Of a DNA stretch of 64,000 bases, positions 16,737 to 24,953 are shown piece by piece. Within the stretch, counting starts at the first letter, position 1. Each line of letters opens with the position of its first letter. The position numbers were made by a program, and so were the translations under genes. The stretch is from Citrobacter gillenii (lineage in GTDB: Bacteria; Pseudomonadota; Gammaproteobacteria; Enterobacterales; Enterobacteriaceae), in contig NZ_SUQN01000005.1 in the NCBI RefSeq assembly GCF_013337685.1, positions 1 to 64,000 on the forward strand. Direction: 5' to 3'. Below the pieces are notes generated by a model. That model did no database searches. It saw nothing but the letters and a program-made list of their open reading frames with translations, and was not told the DNA's origin.

Positions 16737-18608
16737 CTAAAAGTTCAGTAACGAGGGATGATCCTCTTTACCTGCACTTGTTGTTGTGTGTTTCTCGTCC
16801 GGCTTGTCAAAAAAGAGATCGGGTTGTGTTGTCGTGATAACTGATGTTGATGACGGTCCGGATGACATTTCTTCCTCGTCAAAATTCAGGGCAATGTTGA
16901 CTCTTGCTGCGGTGGCGGCAACAGCGGGCGATACGGCACAGATCGCCAGTTCCCTTTTTTTAACCCTGATAGGAGAAATCAGTGAAGCAGAGGGGAGGGC
17001 TTTGGTGGTGAATATAAAACTGACAAAATCAGGCAGGTTCAACACCATATTACTGTCGATAAAGAAACGCTCGGCCTGCCTGATGGTGCGTTCTCTATCG
17101 ATTGTCTCTGTCAGTACCGCATCTGTTTTCGCTTTGCGGACCTCATCATCGACTAATATGGTGCCCGACATCCTTGCCACCCATTCAGCGGTATCAGGAT
17201 CCATGACACGATAAACCAGCTTGAATTTGGCATTCTCCACGACAGCACCCACTACGGCATCGCTTTTCAAATCCGCCGGGCAATCTTTTAAATCGGCAAT
17301 GGATTGGTGGTCCATAATAATGTGTACACCTTTATCCCGTGCCGCACCTAAGCCTTCCAGCGCAGGCTTGGATAAATGGTATTTCAGTTCGGAAAGGTAA
17401 ATAGCAATAGGGCGGGGTGTGTGGTTTACCCGGTCGCGCCTCTCTGCCAGCTGGTACAGGCGAACCAGCAGCATGCGCTGAGCGGTAATAATTTTGCTGT
17501 TGCGCATCGAGCCAATCACATAGCAGCAACCACCGTTATCAAATATTGTATTGAGGGAAAATCCTGTCGGTGCATTGATGGCATTGAGTAAGGCCAGCTC
17601 CTCAATTTTCCCGAAAAAGGCTTTTATCTTATCAGCGATACTTTGAACGTATTCCCCGTTATACACATCCCGAATGGTTGAGGTCGTATTACGGGCGACA
17701 AATTGTGCAGCTATTCGGGCTGCTTTGCGATCGTCAATGCGATAAAAGTCGGACTCTTGTCCTTTCTCTGCCAGACTGAAACCCGCGACAAAAAGTTCTT
17801 CCAGTTCATCAGCGGTGATATCGTTAATCAGGTTTAGCTGGTATGCCTGTTTCCTCAGGTCAATTAGAGCAAAGGATTTCCCTGCATCCTCGCACGCTTT
17901 CCGGTAAAGGTGTGGGGCCCACTCATCATCTTTGGGGTCCATTACAAATACACCTTCACCAGCCAAAATACTCTGATAAAGTAATATCCCGGTAGCTACC
18001 CCTTTACCGGCTCCCGTGGTCCCGATGATATCGGCATGTTGTTTTTGCCAGTCTTTTAACTGCAGGTACATCGGCTGTTTCATTCTGTTCATGCCGATAA
18101 AAATACCTTTACTCAGATCAATATAATCCTCCGGGTTATAATGCAGTGTTTCCGGTAGCAGCGATTTCACCGTTCGGACATCAGTACGTAATTCCCTTTC
18201 CAGAGTGGTTTTTCTGACAAACCGATTTTTTACTTTATCGAGTTCAGGTGTTAACACCCTGCGCAGAAGAATATGGAAAACAAAACCGGCTGCGGTACAG
18301 GTAATCAGTATCAGCCAGGAGAGGACGGTATTGCTGGTGGCTATCTTTATTCGGTATATCCACTGAAATAATTCGTTCACCACAGGCGCTATTGTGCCAA
18401 ACAAAAAGCACAGTATGGAAAAAACTATCACCAGCTTTTTCCATAAAGGGGCTTTGAGTCGTTCATCGCTTTTCATCGACGCGAAGAATGGCATGGTCAG
18501 CCCCGAGAATAGCGCCAAAATAGGTTGATGCTGGTGCATAAAAACGAGCAGTCCCAGCATGCCGTCCACTATCGGCGATAGTGAAACGATCAGCTTATTT
18601 AACACCAT
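16737..18608 (-). CDS. mobB: MobB, type IV coupling protein (VirD4/TraG-like ATPase)
   Basis: 623 aa from the ATG at 18608, chosen because AAAGGAGG lies six bases upstream; a longer frame to 18638 has no such site. Two to three N-terminal membrane segments (about 5-35, 40-65, 85-115) precede the motor. Walker A is in IIGTTGAGKGVATG (about residues 198-211) and Walker B in GVFVMDPKDDEW. The C-terminus is Ser/Thr/Asp rich. Coupling proteins feed the relaxase-DNA complex into the T4SS; in CloDF13 MobB also takes part in relaxation. It is the first gene after the structured intergenic region, and mobC follows at once. Confidence 0.88.
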   Translation of the reverse strand: MVLNKLIVSLSPIVDGMLGLLVFMHQHQPILALFSGLTMPFFASMKSDERLKAPLWKKLVIVFSILCFLFGTIAPVVNELFQWIYRIKIATSNTVLSWLILITCTAAGFVFHILLRRVLTPELDKVKNRFVRKTTLERELRTDVRTVKSLLPETLHYNPEDYIDLSKGIFIGMNRMKQPMYLQLKDWQKQHADIIGTTGAGKGVATGILLYQSILAGEGVFVMDPKDDEWAPHLYRKACEDAGKSFALIDLRKQAYQLNLINDITADELEELFVAGFSLAEKGQESDFYRIDDRKAARIAAQFVARNTTSTIRDVYNGEYVQSIADKIKAFFGKIEELALLNAINAPTGFSLNTIFDNGGCCYVIGSMRNSKIITAQRMLLVRLYQLAERRDRVNHTPRPIAIYLSELKYHLSKPALEGLGAARDKGVHIIMDHQSIADLKDCPADLKSDAVVGAVVENAKFKLVYRVMDPDTAEWVARMSGTILVDDEVRKAKTDAVLTETIDRERTIRQAERFFIDSNMVLNLPDFVSFIFTTKALPSASLISPIRVKKRELAICAVSPAVAATAARVNIALNFDEEEMSSGPSSTSVITTTQPDLFFDKPDEKHTTTSAGKEDHPSLLNF

Positions 18609-18876
18609 AATGCCTCCTTTATCGGCCATTCGCCCCATGACATCGCCCCCTCAATTCGCCCCACGGTGTTGGGCGAAAAGCTGGGGTGAAAGCAGGTGCA
18701 AACATAGGTGGCTGCGGTGCAGCCATGTGCCGGTAGATAGACTTTCCGGCCCGAAACGACGTGCGCCATTTCATGCGGGCTGGACGCCCTTATTGCCTGG
18801 TGCATGGGGGTAATGTCGTGGCTGAACGCCGCGCCAAAACCCCCAGGGTCAACGGCGGCACACCGTCGCCCGCTAC

Positions 18877-18968
18877 GCGCGACCAACCCCTTTAAGACGC
18901 GCGTTTCGCCTGTTTTTTCTCGCAAGCTCCAAAAAACGGGAACGCTGCTTTAAAGGGGTTGGTCGCGC
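18877..18968. repeat. Large cruciform-capable inverted repeat
   Basis: GCGCGACCAACCCCTTTAA at 18877-18895 is exactly inverted at 18950-18968. Inside it, CCTGTTTTTT (from 18909) pairs with AAAAAACGGG with one G-T wobble, and GCGTT pairs with AACGC. The whole 92 bases can fold as one extended structure. Confidence 0.85.
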
Positions 18969-19152
18969 CTGATCGGTAATATCCCCGCTGGGGCGGGAAA
19001 TATTACCTGGCTTGACGGTGTGCGGGGCAAGCCCCCCACAAAAAACGGCACGTGGGCGTACCTTTTTGCTCGCTGGGGCGGCAAAATTTTTGCGGCTCCC
19101 CCGGCCTGCTTAATTCGCTGTGGGCGAATGTTCGCAGGTGGATGCGGCGCCT

Positions 19153-19185
19153 GAAAATTAACAATTTCTGCGAAATTGAATTTTC
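19153..19185. repeat. Nested hairpin 1 with CAATTTC/GAAATTG core
   Basis: Core CAATTTC-TGC-GAAATTG (19162-19178) is flanked by a second arm pair, GAAAATT (19153) and AATTTTC (19179), with an AA bulge on the left side. Confidence 0.8.
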
Positions 19186-19212
19186 TGTCCGCGTTCCACT
19201 GGCTTATTTCAC

Positions 19213-19241
19213 GGCTTAACAATTTCTCCGAAATTGAAGCC
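19213..19241. repeat. Nested hairpin 2 with the same core and a different outer stem
   Basis: Core CAATTTC-TCC-GAAATTG (19220-19236) is flanked by GGCTT (19213) and AAGCC (19237), again with an AA bulge. Compared with hairpin 1 the outer stem sequence differs but pairing is kept. An alternative outer arm CTGGCTT at 19199-19205 also pairs with AAGCCAG. Confidence 0.8.
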
Positions 19242-19314
19242 AGAAATTAGCCAGCCTCAACCCCGCCGTCTGTCAGTCTGTGGCGCTGTGAGGCATAGTG
19301 TAATGTCCGGTGGT

Positions 19315-19620
19315 TCACACCTGTTCGCGATATATTTCAGCCCGGCATTCCTGTTCAGCCTTTAATACCTCCCGGTAGGTTTCATCATCGACTTTCGTTC
19401 CCTGATTTTCGGCGTATCGTCTGAGTTTGTCAGCATCCTGTTCATTAAGACGCGAAAGATGATGTCGCAATAAACTGATCAGTCTACTTTCATAGATCTC
19501 ATAGTAAAGGCCGCATCCCTGATTCGCGTCCTCAGAGAACTTTCTGTACACGGCTCCGACCGATATTCTGTCATGATGCATTGAGTGGATGTTGGAAATA
19601 AAAAGGTTTTCTTTATCCAT
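19315..19620 (-). CDS. Hypothetical protein of the conjugation region
   Basis: 101 aa, acidic and hydrophilic, without membrane segments or signal peptide. The C-terminal half is predicted helical and charged (RLNEQDADKLRRYAENQG; REVLKAEQECRAEIYREQ). GGGGAG lies nine bases before the ATG. It is the last gene before the candidate oriT and is read in the same direction as the T4SS genes, so an accessory relaxosome or regulatory role is possible, but I recognise no family. Confidence 0.6.
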   Translation of the reverse strand: MDKENLFISNIHSMHHDRISVGAVYRKFSEDANQGCGLYYEIYESRLISLLRHHLSRLNEQDADKLRRYAENQGTKVDDETYREVLKAEQECRAEIYREQV

Positions 19621-19667
19621 ATTTATTTCTCCCCAAAAAACGTACTAACATAATGGCCGGGGGTTTA

Positions 19668-19970
19668 TTATCCCCTGAGCCTGCCAAATCTGGAGAGGAT
19701 TTTATTCACCGCCTTCGGGTCGGCACTGGCACATTCTCCGAGGAAAGCTTTTCTGGCATTCAGTGTATGACCGGGTAAAAATCCGTGTTTATTCTTTTTG
19801 ACGATATTAAAGAAAGTTTTTTCAGCTGAATGGCACTCACTCCCTCCACTGTTTCCGGTCGCTTTCCCGTACATACAAAGCACGACTTCGCATGGGTCAG
19901 AGGCGAAGCAATAAACAGGGGGCACAATGGCAATGCACAGCATTACCGTCGCAATGGTGGCGTATTTCAT
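19668..19970 (-). CDS. TrbM/KikA/MpfK-family conjugal transfer protein
   Basis: 100 aa with an N-terminal signal peptide (cut near FAS). The mature part has the TrbM/KikA pattern: DPCEVVLCMYGK, a central SECHSAEKTFFNIVKKNKHGFLPG, then TLNARKAFLGEC, with four conserved Cys suggesting two periplasmic disulfides. Members occur with P-type T4SS operons (TrbM of RP4, KikA of pKM101) and support efficient transfer. It follows virB11 and the Cag12-type lipoprotein in the operon. Confidence 0.82.
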   Translation of the reverse strand: MKYATIATVMLCIAIVPPVYCFASDPCEVVLCMYGKATGNSGGSECHSAEKTFFNIVKKNKHGFLPGHTLNARKAFLGECASADPKAVNKILSRFGRLRG

Positions 19971-20014
19971 GATGAAGTCCTTACCGTAATGTCTGTACCA
20001 GTATATCGGTATAT

Positions 20015-20410
20015 TTAATGTGAAAAATAAATATAGGTATCGCTACATGTCAGGCACTGAGTGACAGGTTGATATTCAATAACACCTTTTGCGCCATGCT
20101 GGCGAAGCCAGCTTGTTGCTGTAAAGAATGCCGTACCTGACGTTGAAGCAACAACAATATGCGTCGAATGCGCAACCGCGTAAAATACGTCGGGGGCCCA
20201 GAGTGTCTTGTTAAACTGCATTGAGTGAATGGACAATAACCATTTCCCATTAACGACTGGGGAAGGATTAATCACGGGGTTGTCATTCCATTGCGGTATA
20301 CTGATATTCACTGACTCGCCCGATTTATCCCATTCAACAGATACTGGTGCGGGCGGTGACGAACAGCCGGTAAGCATCATTAAAAATAACAGTATATTGA
20401 TGGTTTTCAT
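20015..20410 (-). CDS. Cag12-family T4SS lipoprotein
   Basis: 131 aa. Lipoprotein signal with lipobox MLTGC (Cys about residue 16). The mature protein shows the Cag12 pattern: VNGKWLLSIHSM, then YAVAHSTHIVVASTSG, and a C-terminal AKGVIEYQP with a CLTC pair. Members sit in conjugation operons near virB11. Its ATG overlaps the virB11 stop as TAATG, so translation is coupled. The function beyond T4SS association is not known to me. Confidence 0.75.
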   Translation of the reverse strand: MKTINILLFLMMLTGCSSPPAPVSVEWDKSGESVNISIPQWNDNPVINPSPVVNGKWLLSIHSMQFNKTLWAPDVFYAVAHSTHIVVASTSGTAFFTATSWLRQHGAKGVIEYQPVTQCLTCSDTYIYFSH

Positions 20411-21429
20411 TATGCTTTCATCTCCTCGAAGAAGGCATTACGGTGCAGTGGCCGGAAATAGATATCATTCATCCGGCGCACGTTGCCGTCTAAATCAATA
20501 CTGACAATAACATCCAGACTGTCCAGCACTTTGCGTAACATAAACGTGTAAGGCAGCCGGGCGCATTGTGGGTTTTCATAACAGCGGGTAATAAAACCGT
20601 CTACCGCTTCTATTGCTGATCCCGCATGAAGGGAAGTCATACTGCCTTCATGGCCGGAGCCGGTTATTTTGAGAAAATCCCAGGCTTCACTACCGCGCAC
20701 TTCGGTTAACAATATACGGTCGGGATTCATACGGTAATTCCAGCGCAGAAGACTGGCTGGCGTCACAATCGAGCCTTTTTCATCTGCTGATTCGGACGGA
20801 TAGAAGAGATGGACATAGTTTTTATGAGTAAAAAAGGTGATCTCCGGATTATCTTCAATGGTCGTAATACGCAAATGGCGAGGAATAAAACCAATCAGCA
20901 TCTTCATGTAGGTTGTCTTCCCGGTACTGGTTTCCCCGGCCACTGCGATAGTTTTACCGTACTCCACGCACTTCTCCATGAAACGCGGGATATCTTTGGC
21001 GGTATACAGGCCCAATAATTCCTGGTCGTGTGTCTGAGTGGTTTCTGCGCCTGTTACCCTGTTATAAAAACCGGCATCAATGTAGCTCTGGTGGGGAATT
21101 TGTACCTGTGACGGCTTTCGGATAGTTATGGATACGGTGTTGCGCTCACAGGCCGGAGGGACAATAACCTGACAACGTTCGCCGGATTCCAGCGTGGCTG
21201 ACAGCCCCGGTTTGATATCTTCAATATTGTCGCCGTGATGCTTTGCCAGGCATCTGGCGAAGTTGTAGCACCCCTCATAATCCAGCGAAACACTGTGTAG
21301 CTCCCAGATACCATCAATTTTGGTAAATAGCTCGCCCGGGCGGTTGACGGCGATTTCTGTTAGTCCAGGATGAGCAATAAAATCGCCAAAAAATCGCTGT
21401 GTATAGCGATCGAGAGAGATGTTTTTCAT
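20410..21429 (-). CDS. virB11: VirB11 T4SS traffic ATPase
   Basis: 339 aa from the ATG at 21429 (AAGGATATCAC before it); an upstream ATG adds eight residues without a better site. N-terminal domain, then Walker A in VAGETSTGKTTYMK (about residues 165-178), Asp box (TIEDNPEI), Walker B (RILLTEVRGSEAWDFL) and His box (GHEGSMTSLHAGSA). It is the hexameric cytoplasmic ATPase that switches the T4SS between pilus assembly and DNA transfer. It is separated from virB10 by a small gene and by a 1-kb gene on the opposite strand, so it may have its own promoter. Confidence 0.95.
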   Translation of the reverse strand: MKNISLDRYTQRFFGDFIAHPGLTEIAVNRPGELFTKIDGIWELHSVSLDYEGCYNFARCLAKHHGDNIEDIKPGLSATLESGERCQVIVPPACERNTVSITIRKPSQVQIPHQSYIDAGFYNRVTGAETTQTHDQELLGLYTAKDIPRFMEKCVEYGKTIAVAGETSTGKTTYMKMLIGFIPRHLRITTIEDNPEITFFTHKNYVHLFYPSESADEKGSIVTPASLLRWNYRMNPDRILLTEVRGSEAWDFLKITGSGHEGSMTSLHAGSAIEAVDGFITRCYENPQCARLPYTFMLRKVLDSLDVIVSIDLDGNVRRMNDIYFRPLHRNAFFEEMKA

Positions 21430-21439
21430 GTGATATCCT

Positions 21440-21452
21440 TGTATCGGATACA
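21440..21452. promoter_or_regulatory. Palindrome between virB11 and the divergent plus-strand gene
   Basis: TGTATC-G-GATACA is a perfect six-base dyad in the 37-bp gap between the two divergent starts. It could be an operator for either gene. The size fits a small repressor site, but chance occurrence is not excluded. Confidence 0.35.
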
Positions 21453-21466
21453 TTTATGGAGGGAGT

Positions 21467-22474
21467 ATGTCGAAGACGAAAGTACTGTTCGCTTATTGCC
21501 ATGAACTCGGGCGCTGTTTGTCCATTGATGAAGCGCGAACGGAATTTTTTTCCAGAAAGCCGGAAGAAAGGAAGCGGTTCACTTTTTCATGTAGCGATCG
21601 CAACTGTGATGTCACCATTAGCGGTGTTAACTATCACGTCAAAGCTGAAGATGGTGAGAAATTCAAGGCTGCGCACTTCCGTTCACCTCATCCTCACAAG
21701 TTCGGATGTGAATGGCTCGAATTCACCGAGGATGCGGATCAGGACCGGAGTCCAGACGAGTCAGAGGCTGATTTCACAGAACGAAAAGCAAAGCAAAAGC
21801 TGACGGACTATATCAACTGCTTTGACCCTTCAATTAATGATCCTGATGGCGAACCATCCGATCCTGTGAAGCTTGTTACACCTGTTCACACAAGAAAAAC
21901 GGTCGGGGATGATGATAAAACGGGGACAAATGAAGAGCCCCGCTGGAGTCGCTACACGCGAACCAACCAGCTTCAGCGACTTATCGATACATGGCAGGAA
22001 GCGAAAGAAACGCTGCCTGAGGATGAGTTCAGAGCGTTGAGACTCAGGATCATGCACCATGATCAGGTCTATCTACATGAATATATAACGCATATACAGC
22101 GTGGATTGGCTAATCCGTATTCGGGCGTCATCTATGGCGGTGGAACCCTAATGCATCGGTATGGTCGGGGTTTTCTGATTAATTTCTTTGATAAACATGA
22201 GGGGAAGCCTGTTCGTCTGTATGTCAGTAAAGATCTGATGGCGAAAGGGCGGTTTGGTCATTATATCGATGAGATTCTGGACACTAAAAACGTCAGATAT
22301 TTCCGTATATTTCTACTCAATCCGGTTGTTTCCGAGCGGGAAAACAGCACAGGAAAAAGCGTTATCAACCTTGAAATATCAAAGCTGCGTCAACTGGCGA
22401 TTTACTACGAGCTGAACTCCAGCAGGGAAGATGAATCTTCATCGGTGGAGACGGAGGGGGAAAGCCCGGCGTAG
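21467..22474 (+). CDS. Unknown cysteine-containing protein encoded against the virB operon
   Basis: 335 aa, supported by GGAGGG seven bases before the ATG. The N-terminal 80 residues hold a Cys/His pattern (YCHELGRC, FSCSDRNCDVTI, AAHFRSPHPHKFGCEW) that looks like a metal-binding module and recalls CoiA-like N-termini. Residues 90-140 are acidic and low-complexity. The C-terminal half is a mixed alpha/beta domain (VYLHEYITHIQRGLANPYSG; GGGTLMHRYGRGFLINFF; RLYVSKDLMAKGRFG). I recognise no family. It is the only plus-strand gene in the T4SS region, divergent from virB11 and overlapping the tail of the next gene by 70 bp. Self-contained cargo such as defence, counter-defence or exclusion is possible; function is not assigned. 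Confidence 0.75.
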   Translation: MSKTKVLFAYCHELGRCLSIDEARTEFFSRKPEERKRFTFSCSDRNCDVTISGVNYHVKAEDGEKFKAAHFRSPHPHKFGCEWLEFTEDADQDRSPDESEADFTERKAKQKLTDYINCFDPSINDPDGEPSDPVKLVTPVHTRKTVGDDDKTGTNEEPRWSRYTRTNQLQRLIDTWQEAKETLPEDEFRALRLRIMHHDQVYLHEYITHIQRGLANPYSGVIYGGGTLMHRYGRGFLINFFDKHEGKPVRLYVSKDLMAKGRFGHYIDEILDTKNVRYFRIFLLNPVVSERENSTGKSVINLEISKLRQLAIYYELNSSREDESSSVETEGESPA

Positions 22475-22791
22475 CGGGCTAATGTCGTCACAAGAATGAG
22501 TATATCGGTGACGTCAGGCAGCGATATCTGCTTATGTGCCAGCCGGATATCGTCCGGGGAAAACGGCGGTGCATCTAAAGGGCCTTCACTGATGGTGATA
22601 CAGAACGTTTGTCCTTCACCTGAGCCAATACTGAGCTCTGCCAATGCGCCGCTTGCACGATAGCATGTCATGACTATTCTTCTGATTCCGGTAAGGTGTG
22701 ACAGTAAGTCGTTGACGACAGCATTGCTGAAATCGTCCCTTACGATGATGTCTGTCGCCGTGACAGCAAACAAAAACTTTCGATTATTCAC
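22405..22791 (-). CDS. Hypothetical protein after virB10
   Basis: 128 aa, no signal peptide or clear membrane helix. Its start overlaps the virB10 stop by eight bases, so it is coupled to the T4SS operon. Its last 70 bases run through the 3' end of the opposite-strand gene at 21467-22474. The Ser-rich C-terminus (STDEDSSSLLEFSS) is read from that overlap and may be a product of the insertion rather than the original end. I do not recognise a family. Confidence 0.6.
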   Translation of the reverse strand: MNNRKFLFAVTATDIIVRDDFSNAVVNDLLSHLTGIRRIVMTCYRASGALAELSIGSGEGQTFCITISEGPLDAPPFSPDDIRLAHKQISLPDVTDILILVTTLARYAGLSPSVSTDEDSSSLLEFSS

Positions 22792-24034
22792 TCTTCATCC
22801 TCAGCGTGTAGATGCCTGAAAAATCAATATCCTGCCCTGTGACCAGGTTGATGATTTCACCCTGATTTTTGTAGAGAGTCGGTGGGATATTAATGCTGTT
22901 TTCCAGCGTAGTACGTGCCATATCCGCCATAGCCTGACGGCTGTTTTCTGTATAGTCGGTATTCCGATCTTTCTGACCGGCGCTGTTGGATGCCCATGCG
23001 CCAATATCGGGGATCATACCGACCAGCAATGCGCCTCCAAATCGCTCCCTGAAATGCGAGTCGATCCAGCCATCAACGCCAGCCTCGCCAAGCTCTCCGG
23101 CAGCACTCGTATCGACCAGCGGAATATCAAGGAAAGGGGGCTGGCGGGTACGCAGTTTCGTGATGATGATGAAGGCGCGTCCCTGTCCATGCGTCATTCC
23201 TGTTTCTGCGCCAGTCTGGTACGTCCCCGTGGCGGTGGTCCCTTTTTCTATCAGCTTTGTATTACCGCTGGCGCTCCAGATGTCTTCGGCGATCGTGCAG
23301 CGGATTTTTCCAGCCCGATCTGAGACAAAACGGTAATCCAGTGAGCAGGGAATAGCGGTATTTTCCGGCACGTACAGATCGGGATTATAAGGAATTCGCC
23401 GGACCGCTGTCGGGGACTGTTCCGGCTGTGGCGACGAGGTGTTTAGCAACTGACCGGTATCAGAAGATTGTGTCCCTGACGGCTGCCTGGCTGAGGATAC
23501 CTGCGTCATTTCCTGATGCCGGGTCCGTACCGGATTTCGTACCGCTGAACCTGAACCCTCCCGGCGCACCAGAAAACGGGCTTTATCTAAGTCGGGCAGA
23601 GCCTCCGATCCGTTGGGTGTCGTAATACCAGGGTTGTTGTCCGCCGGTTCTGGTGTTTTCGCGTCGATATAGTGCGTACCCAGATCGGTACGCTGTCGAG
23701 AATCGGTCCGATCTGCCGGGGCCACAGTTTCCTGAGGCTTTTCTTCACCTGGCTGCCAAAGAAGATTGTGGAATATCCAGTTACCCCCCCACGCCAGTGC
23801 AATCAGGGCAACGGCAGCGAATGCCAGAAAAGCGGTGGCTTTCCCCTGCTGGCGCTTTTTCAGTTTATTGACAGCCGGCTGTATGGGATCGTTATTGTCA
23901 TCATCCTGCCAGGTGTGAAGCACAGCTTCACGCTTTGCGCGGGCCTCGCGCTCAAGCGCAGCAATATCATCATCCTTCTGTGTCGGACAGGATCGGGATT
24001 CATCTGGCACAGGATGCAGATGTTCGTCATTCAT
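22784..24034 (-). CDS. virB10: VirB10 T4SS core protein (TrbI type)
   Basis: 416 aa. Short cytoplasmic N-terminus, one membrane helix (about residues 68-88: AFLAFAAVALIALAWGGNW), then a Pro/Thr/Ser-rich periplasmic linker to about 215, and the conserved C-terminal barrel (AIPCSLDYRFVSDRAGKIRCTIAEDIW; GTTATGTYQTG; GMTHGQGRAFIIITKLRT; GQDIDFSGIYTL). It spans both membranes as part of the outer-membrane core complex with VirB7 and VirB9 and senses ATPase activity. It follows virB9 at a 19-bp gap. Confidence 0.95.
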   Translation of the reverse strand: MNDEHLHPVPDESRSCPTQKDDDIAALEREARAKREAVLHTWQDDDNNDPIQPAVNKLKKRQQGKATAFLAFAAVALIALAWGGNWIFHNLLWQPGEEKPQETVAPADRTDSRQRTDLGTHYIDAKTPEPADNNPGITTPNGSEALPDLDKARFLVRREGSGSAVRNPVRTRHQEMTQVSSARQPSGTQSSDTGQLLNTSSPQPEQSPTAVRRIPYNPDLYVPENTAIPCSLDYRFVSDRAGKIRCTIAEDIWSASGNTKLIEKGTTATGTYQTGAETGMTHGQGRAFIIITKLRTRQPPFLDIPLVDTSAAGELGEAGVDGWIDSHFRERFGGALLVGMIPDIGAWASNSAGQKDRNTDYTENSRQAMADMARTTLENSINIPPTLYKNQGEIINLVTGQDIDFSGIYTLRMKSE

Positions 24035-24053
24035 GTGTACAGTTCCTCAGCTG

Positions 24054-24953
24054 CTAATGGGTTGCGGTTTTTTCCACTCGCTCAACTTGCGGGGAGACTG
24101 TGGCACCATCTGCGACCTGAACCCTGCCGAAACCACGATTTTCCAGGCCGACCACAGCGCCACCGGAACGCAGGACCAGACGGGGGGTAACCTCCTGAAT
24201 AACCAGTACGGTGAAGTTGCCTTTCCTGCGGACACTGCTGTTAACCACATGCTCCTGGCCGTTTAGCTCTTTCGTCAAAGAGGGAATGGATTTAGCTGGG
24301 GAAAAGCCCACGAACGTAAAGCGACCATCGTCATAGGCGAAGTCCGGAACGATACGTGTGCTATTGCTCCCCGGATATTTGAGATAGTCCCAGTTTCGTG
24401 GCGTCTGCGCGGCGTTAAGAGCCTGCTGGATATCGGCCTGCTGTTGTTTCTGCTCCCGTTCCCGCGCTTTGGTTGTGACTTCACGGCCCGCTTTTTCGTG
24501 TGCTTCATCGGGATAGCGATAACTCACCTGAAAAGCAGGCTGCTGTGATGATTTTTCATCGATGACGTTTAGCTCGACGTTATACAGCCGCCGAGTGGTA
24601 ACGATTAGCATGTTGGTATGCCAGTCGTGACTGTTGGGAGGAATGACCACCTGCGCTGTATTACCGTCCACTCCGGGGGCACCCTGAATCAGGGCTACCG
24701 GGCGGATACTGACCCGGTTTGCGTCTGTTGTGGCTTCCCATGCGTCCTCAAAACCTGGTTTAGCACTGATAACCGCTTCGTCATTGTCAAAGATGAGCGT
24801 GGTTACGAAACCGGGTCGGGTATTGACGACAGTGACGTTAAACGGGTTATAGACAACCTGCTGGAGACGGGCGTCGTAGCGGCTTGCTTGTGGTATTGCA
24901 GCACCCCAGGCTATACCGCACATCGCCAGTGCGAAAAGGATGATAATTTTCAT
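24054..24953 (-). CDS. virB9: VirB9 T4SS outer-membrane complex protein
   Basis: 299 aa with a signal peptide (MKIIILFALAMCGIAWGA, cut before AIPQ). N-terminal VirB9 domain DARLQQVVYNPFNVTVVNTRPG, linker rich in Gln/Lys (about 155-185), and C-terminal VirB10-binding domain (NWDYLKYPGSN; VPDFAYDDGRFTFVGF; RLVLRSGGAVVGLENRGFG). It forms the core ring with VirB7 and VirB10. Start overlaps the virB8 stop by one base. Confidence 0.94.
   Translation of the reverse strand: MKIIILFALAMCGIAWGAAIPQASRYDARLQQVVYNPFNVTVVNTRPGFVTTLIFDNDEAVISAKPGFEDAWEATTDANRVSIRPVALIQGAPGVDGNTAQVVIPPNSHDWHTNMLIVTTRRLYNVELNVIDEKSSQQPAFQVSYRYPDEAHEKAGREVTTKAREREQKQQQADIQQALNAAQTPRNWDYLKYPGSNSTRIVPDFAYDDGRFTFVGFSPAKSIPSLTKELNGQEHVVNSSVRRKGNFTVLVIQEVTPRLVLRSGGAVVGLENRGFGRVQVADGATVSPQVERVEKTATH

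Larger units (their letters stand above)
18639..19314. other. Candidate origin of transfer (oriT): hairpin-rich intergenic region before mobB
   Basis: 676 bases with no credible gene but dense dyad symmetry, directly upstream of the relaxase/coupling genes, where the CloDF13 bom region also lies. Main elements: a hairpin GGCTGC/GCAGCC near 18708-18725; a 19-bp perfect inverted repeat at 18877-18895/18950-18968 with further pairing inside it; GGTAATAT/ATATTACC at 18975-19007; GGCTTG/CAAGCC at 19009-19033; and two related hairpins at 19153-19185 and 19213-19241. The position of nic is not visible to me. An alternative role is a complex promoter/operator region. Confidence 0.55.

Noticed and set aside
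18559..19222. Three frames of 84-108 codons in the mobB upstream region
   Set aside because: They run through strong inverted repeats, are rich in Arg/Pro/Trp and have no good start; the region is better read as structured non-coding DNA.
24047..24250. Short frames on both strands over virB9 and virB10
   Set aside because: Shadows of high-GC coding sequence; the T4SS genes account for the region.
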